Shown piece by piece: positions 34,855-45,888 of a DNA stretch of 64,000 nt. Location of the stretch: positions 496,001 to 560,000 of the forward strand of contig NW_017264198.1 of assembly GCF_001619985.1 (NCBI RefSeq), given 5' to 3'. The notes beneath the pieces are model-generated. The model did no database searches, had not been told where the DNA came from, and saw only the letters and a list, made by a program, of their open reading frames with translations. Position 1 is the stretch's first letter. Every line of letters begins with the position of its first letter. The translations under genes were made by a program, and so were the position numbers. This DNA is from Xylona heveae TC161. Its lineage: Eukaryota > Ascomycota > Xylonomycetes > Xylonales > Xylonaceae.

Positions 34855-36515
34855 GATTGTTGATGAACGTTGGAATTTTGCTTACTATATTCCTTCCCAG
34901 CGACTTAGTCCATTTCTGTACTAGACAAACCGGGCCGGCCTATCACCAGCAGCACCATTTATCGACGCGCTGGATGATATCTCCGTCATCAAAATCATGC
35001 GAATGAACAAGTTCAAGCACTGGTTCCTTCCAAATGATAGAAAATTGTGCATACTTGTGAATTGATTTGTTTCTTTGTTGTATTTCAATTAGAGAATTGA
35101 AATGGAAAGCTTTGGCATTCGATGTGGAAAGAATTCTTAAATTGAAAGTGGTTGTTGATTGGTAATTGGATGTTTTGTCTTGTGAAGATATAGTCATTCT
35201 CGCGTTGAAGAGGCTAGATTTCGTCGACACCTCTTCCCAGGTTCAAAAGGAGCATGCTATGGAAGAATCCATCTAGGACAAATTTTCGACATTCTTTGGG
35301 GAATTAAAGGTTGGAAATAGCAGCCAATATGGTTGGATCGAATTCGACAGGTTTCTGAATGCCGAATCTGGTCTAGAATCTCTAGGGACATGGCGACATG
35401 AAGTTCTGAATAGCACAGATTACTCCACATTGAAGCTGGTGCTGATTGAAACGTCTACCGTATCTTTAGCTTCCGGTGTTAGATTTATCCATCCAACAAC
35501 ATTATGCCAAATCCACACACTAATATTAATGCAACCACGCTTTTGGGTCCAGGGCCGCGGACATGCTTCCATCCCTTATTGGGTTGCATGTCTGCTCACA
35601 ACGACAGACTTGACTTCTTCGAGGTACTGCAAACTCTGCAGCTCGTCAGTCTTCGCTGTGCGATTGAGATGTGGCTTCTCAATACCCACCACCAAACAGA
35701 ACCTCACTAACGAATAACACCAGTCAGTTTTCAGTTCACCATAACAAACAGGATAGGTCTGAAAGGTGACAACAACGAGTGTAGTCTACAATGAACTACT
35801 CCAGGATGCACGGATCGTGTCTAGTACGTACTTGCTTGACTCCGAGCTTGCAGTTAAGTTTAGACTGCATTCATCTCACGATGCTTCAACATTTCCAATT
35901 CGGGTCAAGAACAGCTTTTGAAGAGTAAGATACGTATTCTGTCACCAAAGATGACTCCCACAAATTTGACATAAAAAGAAGGGTCCCGGAGGATGGATTG
36001 CCTTTTCTTCTGCTTTATTATTGCTCGGCCACATGGAACACAATCATCAGCTTTGCTTCTCTTGAGAAGATTCTTCTCACTTCTTGTTTCTTTTGGCTGA
36101 TGTTTGATCGAGTGAGCCATTGGCAGCGTCTTGTCATCTTCTAACCTAGCATACAAAAAACTTTTTGTTTATTTCGGCGATTCAGCGCTGAAAGTATCTT
36201 CAGCCTTGTACTCATTCACAGCGTGAGAGCTATCAAATTCAAGCACAGCTTTCGAGGTACGATCAGTCACTTGAAAATCCCTATTTGAATGTTTGTTGAC
36301 ACTTGGGAACACAGGGACGATCAACACCAGCGGCAGCACCCAGTGCATTGGTTTCTGTAGCTCTTTTAGCACAGAAAGTAAATTCGTCGTCCTGGCACGG
36401 CTGTTCCTTTTTTGTTTCTTTAATTCCACAGCCGCAGGGGAACCCTAGCAGGTGTAGGTGGACCATTATCAGGGTGCCAAATTACCTTGAAAGTAGCGCG
36501 TTGCCTTCACTGTCG
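34855..36515. other. Gene-poor interval after the tRNA
   Basis: AT-rich, with only short open frames on both strands and no recognised domain. The frame of the next gene is open from 36303 but without an ATG before 36516, so part of this may be 5' leader or an upstream exon of it. Confidence 0.5.
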
Positions 36516-38210
36516 ATGGCTGCCTCGCAGTGCCGTTGCAATCTAGTGGCCGCAGATCTTGAAGGTTACTTTCCTCTTCCACAAGGAGCTCCGCCTCTAG
36601 GGGACGCCAGGTGGAGTCTCTCGCGCTGGGCCGAAGCGCTGAAAGCTGCCATCACTCTCATGAAGATGAAAGAAGAGGACGAAAAGTTAGAAGCTGCCCG
36701 TGCCCTGATGGATATTTCTCAAGAAACCGCTGAGCCCCGAATGCAAACTGATGCGGCTTTGGTGGCAAACGAAAATGGGAATGCATCTAATTGCCTCAAT
36801 GCCAAATGCCATAGATGGGACGCGGTCATTGAGCACAGAAAAGCATTTGAAGGAGGGCCGCATCGTGGTATGCACCTGTTGCAGCAGCATGCCTACTCTT
36901 GTCCAAATCATCCCAGAAACATTTTGGACGAGACAGAGGATGAGGAAGAAGACTCGGATTCGGAAGTGGAGCGGGAGCTGAGAGAGGAAGAAGAAATGCT
37001 TCTTGCTCGTCCAGTGCGAAAGTCCATTGGTAATCAGAACCCATATGCTCTTTCTGGCCCGCTTCCAAGACCCATTAGACCGCCGAACTTGATGGATATT
37101 CATATGCCACCGGCACAAAAAACGAGCTCATCAAGAACAATCCTAAATCAGAATGGCGGTTCTGATAATGAAATAAATAACATACTTCCTTCCTCTGGGC
37201 CAAGCGTCAATATGGAAGACCAACCGAGTATCACCGCCAACGGTAATCCTCCGGCGCCAAAGAAGGATAAACCATCCACAACATCCCAACGAGAGGGAAA
37301 TTCCATAGCCGGCACTCCACCTGTGCCCTCCTTTACTGAAACTCCAGTAAACGGCAATTCCTCCTCCCCCTTCTTCTCCTCTTCTTCCTCCTCGTATGCA
37401 AAGCCCAAAGGCCAACTGCAGACAGCGACGAGAAACAAAGGCAAGGCTAGAGCCGATTCAAGACCTACAATGCATACAATGGTAATTTACTATCCCAGCC
37501 TCCCCAAATGAGGCATTTTCAACCCCCTAGAACGTTCAAGAATTGCGCCAACTAACCAAAAGACACAGGCAACCTGCAAGCAAAATTCAAACGGCAACAA
37601 GATCCAGAACTCATTGCGTGTCAACAAACCGGGCCCTTCCTCATCCAAGGCAAAAGGAAAATCCAGAGCAGCAATAAACCCGGCAGCTGCGGCCGCTTGT
37701 ATCTCTCAAATAGACCGCGCTGATGGCTGTTCAACGTCTTCCACCGCACATAACGGCGCTCCCGGTTCATCGTCAAGTCCACAGAGTCTTGTGGTCAAGT
37801 TAAGGTATCCTGGGAATAAGTCTAGCAGTGGACATTCCATGCCCAGCAGCTCGACAAAAAACGGGCCAAACGCTCGTACCAATGGTCGACAATCCAACGG
37901 CGGCACCAATGGCCATTCTTCGCATAATGGACGCAAAGACAGTCATGACACCGACGCCGACGCCGTTATGGTCGATGTTGCACAACAGCATACACACCCG
38001 CGTCGATCCGTCGAAACATCTCAGGTTTCCGGCCCGTCTTTGAACGGAGAAGATACTCAGTCTTCATCCTCTACTTTTTCTAACAACAGCCGAGACAGCC
38101 AAGGATCCACTCCGACCCACGAAACAAAAGACACGTCGGTGTCGCCATGCCCGCTTCGACAAACGAGATGCGGTCGCGTGGTCAAGTCATCGAAACGGTA
38201 TTCTGGCTAA
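36516..38210 (+). CDS. Unknown fungal protein with a Cys/His cluster
   Basis: Not recognised. Exons 36516-37481 and 37569-38210 join in phase 0 (87-bp intron, GTAATT donor, CACAG acceptor), giving 535 residues. The first 60 residues look folded (DLEGYFPLPQGAPPLGDARW, then LSRWAEALKAAITLMKMKEE). Next comes a Cys/His-rich stretch, CLNAKCHRWDAVIEH and HRGMHLLQQHAYSCPNHP, which could bind a metal, then an acidic run (DETEDEEEDSDSEVERELRE). The rest is low-complexity S/N/P sequence, ending in a basic RCGRVVKSSKRYSG. The acidic run and basic tail would fit a nuclear protein, but this is a guess. ATG 36516 is the first in frame. Confidence 0.7.
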
Positions 38211-39220
38211 GTTACTCTCGGGGACGGCATTGCAAAAAGTCTTGTCAAGATGGGAAAATTTTGCCAATACTTGGTTATACATTTCTCCTTCCTTTTTTTT
38301 TTTTCAATTGGTAGTCCTGGGAGTTCAGGACAAGGTTTTGGGAAGCTCAGGGGATTCTTGTTGGGGGAGAGGATCATTTTGTTATTTCAGGACCAGGGTT
38401 TATGGCGGGAGGAGAAAAGGGACAATTGGCGTCTGGGTGGGAAAAACAAAAAGGACACTGTAGAGAACACAAGCAGTGTAAGATACCTAGGCTTTTCGTG
38501 ATAGATAATTTAAGGGGTCGTATTGTATCATTTGAATGAGAATAAGCTACCACTTGCAGCATTCGGGGCTCCTAGAAGCCTGGCCCCAAGTGATAGCGTG
38601 ACATGCAAACATTGAAATCAAGTACAACCAATGCGATGCATCTCGATTGGAAAGTTTCAATTTAGTCATCTTCAAATGCACGATATGTCCTTTTAGATTC
38701 TGGAAGGAAATGGATACCGAGGAACTTGTCCCGGACACTAAAGACAAGACCGGAAAAGGGGAAAAAAGACCACAAAAAGGAAAACTACAAGAAAGATTAA
38801 GAAGTTTGGGAAAAGGCGTATTCAATGGTTCTTTATTCTCCATGCCAAATGTTGATTATTACACACACACACACACACACACAGAAAAGTCATCAAAGGG
38901 ACCTAGGCGACATATTATCTCAAAGGTGATCGGGACAGCAGGGACCGGTATGACAACAGAGGAAGATCGGCAAGGCAACCAGGAAACAGGGCCAAAGCTC
39001 CAGAGAATGCAAAATGAAATGGGAGGATATGCTGCTCAGGCGGGACTTGTGAGGTGATGATCGTGATGAATTCTCGGTACAAACTCCTGCTGGAGCCTTA
39101 TATTATATATGCCATGTATAATGGGACCCGCATCAAGGGATTTTCTTTTCATTCTAATCCTTGTTCCCAAGAATATTTTGTTGATGCAAATGCCACTTCG
39201 TTTCCCTTTCCCCCTCCCTC
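38211..39220. other. Convergent 3' interval with an AC repeat
   Basis: Between the unknown gene and the 3' end of gamma-adaptin. Contains a T run near 38295-38305 and an (AC)n microsatellite at 38861-38883. No gene seen. Confidence 0.6.
38861..38883. repeat. (AC)11 dinucleotide microsatellite
   Basis: Uninterrupted AC dinucleotides between convergent genes. Confidence 0.9.
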
Positions 39221-42181
39221 TCATGATGGTTCCGACCAATCGACTTGGTCCGTCACAGGCGGTTGGCCTTCCTTGGTGTAGTTTACTTTTAGACGAAGTC
39301 GGAGCTTTGGTGGCGCAGGCTATAGGGAAAAAAGGAAATTGTTAGAATGGGAAAGTCTAATGGGCAGAATGATAGGGCGGGGACTCTATCAAGGTGACAA
39401 AACGGGTTCTAAACTTACTCCATTGACTCCAATGATTCTCATCTGCTGCGTCGCTTCTTGTCCGGCATCGAGCGTGGCGCTGCTGATGGCTTGCAATTGC
39501 AGTTTCTGCGTCTTGGGCACTGCGGCCTGGATATTGACCCCGCCAAAGCGATCAAAGTTGCTGGTGTTTCGGAAGCGGGCTAGGACTTGCGCGGCGCCCT
39601 GGTTACGCTGGACCTGCAGCGTAACGACAAGGTCATTTTTACCGTATGCTTGGTGTGCTGCCGCACCTCCTGCCGGGGCAGGAGACATGGACTGCGGAGG
39701 TGGTGATGACAGACCACTGAATAGATCAGCGGATGGCGTCGATGATGGCGGCGGGGCTTGTGCTGCAGCTGTCGGTGCTGGAGTAGATGTTGCGCTGGGC
39801 GTGTCAAACAGGTCCATAATGGAGCTGATGTTTGATTTGGGGGCACCGCCGTTAACAGGAGGCGGCGAGGAGGTTGTGGACGGTACTTGAGGAGCAGAAG
39901 GGATAGAAGGACCACCGCCAAGGATATCGGCAAGGAGGTCGGCATTATTTTGGGTCCCATTCAGGGTGCTGCTAACGTCGGTGGCGGGAAGATCGGATCC
40001 TCCCATTAGATCCAAGAGCATGTCTTGCTCAGACTGCTTGAAGGGCTTCTTCGCCTTTGACGCTATTCTCGTGTGCCGCTTGTTGGCAGCTTCACCAAGA
40101 ACACGCTGTTCCTCACGAATCTCAGGTGGTGGCATCTTCTCGAGCACGCCACGCTTGATCTGGTCGTAGCCGAAGAGGTTCCCGTATTCGACAGCACGTT
40201 GCTGTACCTCAATGTTCAGATTCGTAGAGTTGGTCTGCATAAGCCGGCGTATCCGCTCAATCTGCGCTGGATCCGACAAGCGAGTTGTGAGTTTCATTGC
40301 AGAAGTGATGATATATTCAGTCACAATTTGGGTGGAATAACTGCTATTGAGAATCATCAAGAAAAGGTCGACAACATCACTTTCCTTGACCTCCCGAACA
40401 AGCTCTTCCTCCTCGTACTGGCCGCCGCGAAGAAGTGCATCGCCGTATTCGCCAATGACCCAGGCGCCGGCCACTGTGAGGCCTTCCTGCGTGATATCAG
40501 ACTTGAGACTCGAGTACAGCTTTTGCACAGAATATGTCTGTAATTCGGGAGACGTCGCAATCAGGCGAACAAAAGACGAGAGGATTTGTTCTTTGACGTA
40601 GTTTCCGGCCTAGGTTACATTAGGACAAGGATCAAGTATGCAGGGAAATTGATAGACTCACCAGCTTCAGAACCCGTAGCATCGTGTCAATGTGCCACCG
40701 CTTGTTCGGCGCAAAACGATCTGCGGCAATGCCAATCTGACTAGTCATGATCGGCTTGAATTCATTGTCTGCAATCTCGAGGAAGGCAAGTAATTCTCGA
40801 ATAAGCACGCGCACGTTCCCTTCGTTGATCAGAGTGAAGCTGAGATCCAGAGCACGTCTTCGAATGGAAATGTCAGGGTCCCTTAAGCACTCCAGAATGG
40901 TGTTTCGGTGCCGTTGCACAGCATTGGGTTCGACAGCTACTACCTTGATCAAGGTGTTGAGCGCGACGTAGCGGATGTTGTTGTCCCTGTTGGCGAGGAA
41001 CTTTCCAAGGATATTGACACCGAGCACCCGAAGACCAGAGTCGGCCTCAATGTCAAGGATTGTGAGGACAGCTTCATAGAGAATTGCGTTTCCGACATTC
41101 TTGGATGAATCCGTGTTTGTAGCAACCTAAATGCTTATTAACGTCGCAAGCCAAGCAGGAAGAGCGAATTGAATCTATTTACCTGAGCCAAGATATCGTT
41201 GATCTGCTCGCTTGTGTGAGAATCACCGCGGCCGAGAACCCTCAGAAGCCTCAATATCTTGCTTTGTAAGAAGGGATCCGTAATGCCGCTAACATCATGC
41301 TCCGGTGCGTAGCCTGAACTCGCAAGCCCCTTGAGAGTGCGCACCAAGCCAGGAACAACGGGCCGAAATATGTCAACGACACCCAATTCTCCCCCCTCAG
41401 CTTCATCTGCCTCGCACATGCTCGTAACAAGGGTCAGGCCACAGAGAAGGACGCCGTGATTGCGGTCTGCGAGAAGTAGCTTGGACTTCTCCACGAAGTG
41501 CTCCTGCAAATCGGGCACCTTTCGACATATGCGCATAGCGCATAAAGCTGCCTTTCGGCGAATGTATGGATTCGACGTAGACATCAGAGTCTCAACCTCA
41601 CCGAAAAGATCTCGAGACATTTCGACGGAAGCAATGTTGCCTAGCGTACAGAGAGCGAGCCCGACCACGTATTGGTTCGAATGATTGAGGTCACTATTCG
41701 GTCAGCCTTGATCACACCGCCGAATAAAGAAAGACTACCATACTTTTGTAATGAATTGGTAACCAGCGTAAGGACCTCTTGATTTTCATCCAGTAGCAGC
41801 ATTGTCCCTAAATATCCCAGACGCTTGTCGGCGAACCTAGGAGAGGCTAACAACTTGAGGCATTCTATTTGGCCAAAGTGTGTACGCTCTCCAAGAGTGA
41901 AGAGATATAGCAGCTTGGCCACATTGTTCCTCCTATGTATACAATGAGTAATTGTGCAATCTGCGCTGGAACATTTTCAGGAGTTACGAACCGAATGTTG
42001 GAGTCTCCGCTCTCCTCCCTGAAGCTGGCACGAATTGCGGCACTTTCCTTCTGAACAACAGCTCGCTCGTCGGCAATAGTCTTGGCTGCACGGACATTGC
42101 GAATAAATTGCTTCACTGGTGGCGCGGGTTAGTTGGGGAGAGTTGGAGTAAGGAAGGGATGATACGCGTACAGGAGCTCAT
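39221..42181 (-). CDS. apl4: AP-1 clathrin adaptor complex, gamma-adaptin subunit
   Basis: Large subunit of the AP-1 complex, which sorts cargo into clathrin vesicles at the trans-Golgi and endosomes. Seven exons: 42181-42172, 42115-41992, 41932-41744, 41693-41183, 41126-40662, 40609-39419 and 39319-39221; the total of 2589 nt gives 862 residues. The N-terminus reads [20 protein letters not shown], followed by the adaptin trunk of helical repeats ([53 protein letters not shown]). The hinge has [12 protein letters not shown], a clathrin-box-like motif, and [11 protein letters not shown]. The gamma-ear runs from about residue 745 ([20 protein letters not shown]) to the end, DQVDWSEPS. The first coding exon is only 10 nt and exon 2 uses a GTTCGT donor. 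Identification is firm. Confidence 0.95.
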
Positions 42182-42803
42182 GGTGTCCCCAAGGACGCCA
42201 CGACGGCGTTAATGATGAAGCAGCAAGCGGTCTCCGATCAAATGCTTGGCCACAAAGAAGCCACAAAGTGATCAAAGTTATCTGGTCAATGAGACCGAGA
42301 GCTATTTCAAAGGTGATGGGAGCAGAGGGTATAAACTGAAATGGGTGGAATATCATCACCATCCATCATCGTCAAGTTCCAACTGAGATTACATCGGGTG
42401 ATTATCTCGCGTACCGTACGTGCATGCTATTATAGCTTTCTTGGACCACCGTAAAAAATCAGGGTTCGAGGGGAACTTTTTAGAGATAACAAACCAAAAT
42501 GATGGAAATTGTTAAGCATTTTTTTAATATTAAAGGGGAGAATTCTCTCTAGTCATTTTTTTACCACCTGGACTTCTACCTTAGAGATGCTCTGCTATGG
42601 GTAAATTTGTACTGTCGTGGTCAGTGCAGTGGCTGATGTCTTCCGCGTCACAGCATAATTAAGCCACATCAGAGCAGTAGCAACAATGCCCCGCCAAGAG
42701 CCCATGTCCTGTACTCATCTACTCATGCAAGCACCGCCCTCTTATGTGCTTCTTCGTTGATCTCCTCAAGCATGTAGCAGCCCTTTTCGAAATTGAACTT
42801 ATC

Positions 42804-43014
42804 ATGGCCTCACCATTGGATGATTTATTGACACGATCTACAGCCACCCTAACTGGTGAAACCGGATATCTTGGCCCTGACGCAACGCCAAGGCAAGTTC
42901 CGCTGCTACTGTACGGTCTAATGGGCTCCCGTATGTTTCTTTGAATGGCGATAAGTTAGCTGATATCTCACAGCTCACAGCCTCACAGCCAACAATTTTC
43001 CTGCTGGAATATAA
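42804..43014 (+). CDS. Possible spliced microprotein (50 aa), tentative
   Basis: ATG at 42804 in good context (A at -3, G at +4) opens 42 codons, MASPLDDLLTRSTATLTGET to LLLYGLMGS. A strong GTATGT donor follows at 42931, and a CTCACAG acceptor at 42982-42988 would join 26 nt ending in TAA at 43012-43014 (PNNFPAGI). No family is recognised. It may instead be part of the leader of the sterol acyltransferase gene downstream, or chance. Confidence 0.25.
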
Positions 43015-43235
43015 ATGATCTTATCTGTCAGAATGTTTGTTGTCCATGATTCCCTTTACTTTTCTTTCAATTGCCAATGACGACCAAGAGTTTTTCGACT
43101 TGATAGTTTCAACTCCGCTATCGAGAACCTGCTGACCTCGAGTTGCGATCAACACTAAAGCGATTGGAGCTCCCAACATACCATTCTGCGAGATTCTTCA
43201 TGTGGTGAACCCTGTTGTTCGTCTATCAGATCACA

Positions 43236-45280
43236 ATGTCAACCTCATTCCAGCCTTCATCGAAGGAGGACAGCAATGGCACACTTCGTTCGCGGCCCTC
43301 CAAGATCCCAAATATGCCACCTCAGGTGCTCCGCACCATGACAGATGATGGAGCTCTCAAAGTCGACGACGCTTCAGTTTCCGGAACATCAAGGTATGCT
43401 CTTAGAGGCCTCCCGCAGTCAAGTCTATCACATAAAATTGACATATGCAAGTGGCCGGACCACTCCACTTCCGCCCGATGCTCCTCCGTCGATGCAATCA
43501 ATATCCCAGGCGCGCCGTCAATTGCGAGCCCAACAGAAGCACCGAATCTTTCCTACTATTGAGTATGCTGCCCGCGTCTCTCATTTTGACCCAAACAGCG
43601 ATTATCATGATTTCCGGGGATTTTTCGTCCTCTTTTGGATTGGACTGGCCATCATGGTCATCACCACAATGTTGCGCAATCTGAAAGACACAGGCTGGCC
43701 GATGCGAGCTCAGGTGTGGGGGCTATTTACACCGAATTTGTCCTCACTTGCTGTGAGTGATCTGTTAATGGTTTCGAGTACTGCTCTCTCCCTCCCACTC
43801 CACCGCCTCTTTAGGAGCAGCAATGGCTGGTTGCGGTGGCGTAGTGGTGGCATGGCAGTCCAGAGCATATATCAGATGGCCTGGTTGTGCTTCTGGGTGT
43901 AGTAAGTTATATTCCGGTTCTTTATTTCACTCAAATTTGGAGTTTACTAACTGTTGTAGCTTGCCATTTTTCCTCAACTGGACTTGGACTGCTCAGGTTT
44001 ACTTCACGCTCCATACTCTGACCTTGTTCATGAAAATGCATTCCTACGCCTTCTATAACGGACATTTGAGTGAAACACAGCGTCGACTCTGGGAATTAGA
44101 CAATCCTGCGACTGCCTCAACGGATGCTGTTCTCCGCTATCCCAGTTCGTCGGATCATTTGAATGAGATTGAAGATGAGCAAGAACGACGAGAAAGAGAA
44201 AGCAAACAACAATCGCTCGCAGAACTGCGCGAAGATCTCGCCATCGAGCTGACCTCCCCTCTGGGGCGAGTGACATACCCTCAAAATCTCACCACCTACA
44301 ACTTTATCGATTACTTGCTCTGCCCGACTCTGTGTTATGAGCTCGAGTATCCCCGGACGGCAGGCATTGTATGGAGCGAGCTCCTTTGGAAGACGCTCGC
44401 TGTATTTGGATGCATCTTCCTGCTGACCGTAACGAGTGAGGAATTTATTCTTCCTGTGCTCGCCGAATCTGCGATCCGTCTTGAACATGTCGAGAGCTAC
44501 ACCGAATTCGGGCTTGTCCTGGCCGAAAGCATCAGCCTTCTTCTCTTCCCGTTCATGGTCACGTTCCTTCTCGTCTTCCTCGTCATCTTCGAATATGTTC
44601 TGGGCGCATTTGCTGAGATCACCTGTACGTCTATTCCAATTCACTCCATCCGATCCCTCACTTTGGAAAACTGACGTCTCGTTCCCAATAGGCTTCGCCG
44701 ACCGACACTTTTACTCCGACTGGTGGAACTCGACCGACTGGTATGGCAAAGGATCTTGCCCCTCCTTCAGAGTCTCCAATTCTAATCACCGAATCAATCT
44801 AGGCTCGAATTTTCACGCGAATGGAATGTTCCCGTCCATCATTTCTTCCGACGCCACGTGTACGGCGTGTCGCGACCGCACCTGTCACGTCCTGTCGCCA
44901 CGCTCATCACCTTTCTTATCAGCGCACTAGCTCACGAACTTGTCATGGCGTGCATCACCAAGAAGCTCCGTGGCTACGGCTTCCTGGCGCAAATGATGCA
45001 GTTGCCCATCATCCTGCTGCAACGGACCCCATGGATACGCGGCAGGACTGTATTTAATGTATGTTCCTACTCACCACAATCCCTTTTCCCCCTTTAATCC
45101 ACCAGTATCATCAATCTCATGTACTGCTACTAACCTTCCTGACAGAACATTTGCTTCTGGATCTCGATGATCCTAGGCTTGTCCATGGTGAGTTTCACTA
45201 CAATTCCACCTCTATTACCGATAGACCTTGGCGCTAATCTAGCTGTGTGATAGATGTGTGCATTATACGTGCTTATATAG
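43236..45280 (+). CDS. ARE2: Sterol O-acyltransferase (ACAT/ARE family, MBOAT)
   Basis: ER membrane enzyme that esterifies sterols with acyl-CoA for storage in lipid droplets. Seven exons: 43236-43393, 43452-43901, 43960-44624, 44692-44740, 44803-45058, 45146-45187 and 45254-45280; 1647 nt give 548 residues. After a disordered N-terminus come several membrane segments, the acyl-CoA-site-like HSYAFYNG, the family signature HFYSDWWN at 430-437 (formed in a 49-nt exon) and the MBOAT catalytic histidine, H485, in ISALAHELVM. The final exon codes only MCALYVLI. The ATG at 43236 gives a normal family length. Sequence cannot settle whether it is nearer yeast ARE1 or ARE2; a diacylglycerol acyltransferase is less likely given the FYxDWWN form. 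Confidence 0.92.
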
Positions 45281-45888
45281 ATACCTTCGCTTCCCGTATC
45301 ATACTTGGACTCCATATCGTGCTTGTACACATTTTCCTCCCTCCTACTTTCTTTCTTTCTTTCTCGGTTTCAGCTTTTCATTCATAGCGTAGCGACGAAG
45401 CGAAGCGACGTTACGGAGCCAGCATCTCATCTCAACCATTTAGCGTTGCATTGCATGCAACTGCCAAGAAACTCTGCTCTTGCCAGTATTCTTGAAATAT
45501 CCAAGCTGATATGCTGTTTTGGGATTTATCCACTATTCATTGTAATTATTCATTCTCAACCTTTACTTATTAGATTACTATTATTCTACACGGGGGGCTA
45601 TTTTCAAAGAAAAAATACTTGTAGAAAAGTTTGGTGCAGAAGCCGCTATTACCCAGGTCGTTGTGACCGACGAAGGTAATGTGAAGAAGGGGAAAAAAAT
45701 CATACATGATGTCTAAACGGTGTGCTGCAATTCTATGCTAACTTCGGGGCTTAGAATTAGTCGAGACCCTGCCGCTGGAAACACGACTTTACTCCGGCCA
45801 AAAAACCCTATATCAAGAGAAAAACAACCTTTGTTCACCCAAGCAAAACCCAAAAAAATAAAAACGAGGACCCAGGGTCAGGATATGT
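45281..45888. other. Convergent 3' interval
   Basis: About 600 bp between the 3' ends of the sterol acyltransferase and the LMBR1-like gene. CT-rich start, then AT-rich. Nothing recognised. Confidence 0.6.

Noticed and set aside
34943-35530. Minus-strand frames with an F-box-like SLEILDQI start
   Set aside because: Interrupted within a few dozen codons and the resemblance is too short to support a gene or a named relic.
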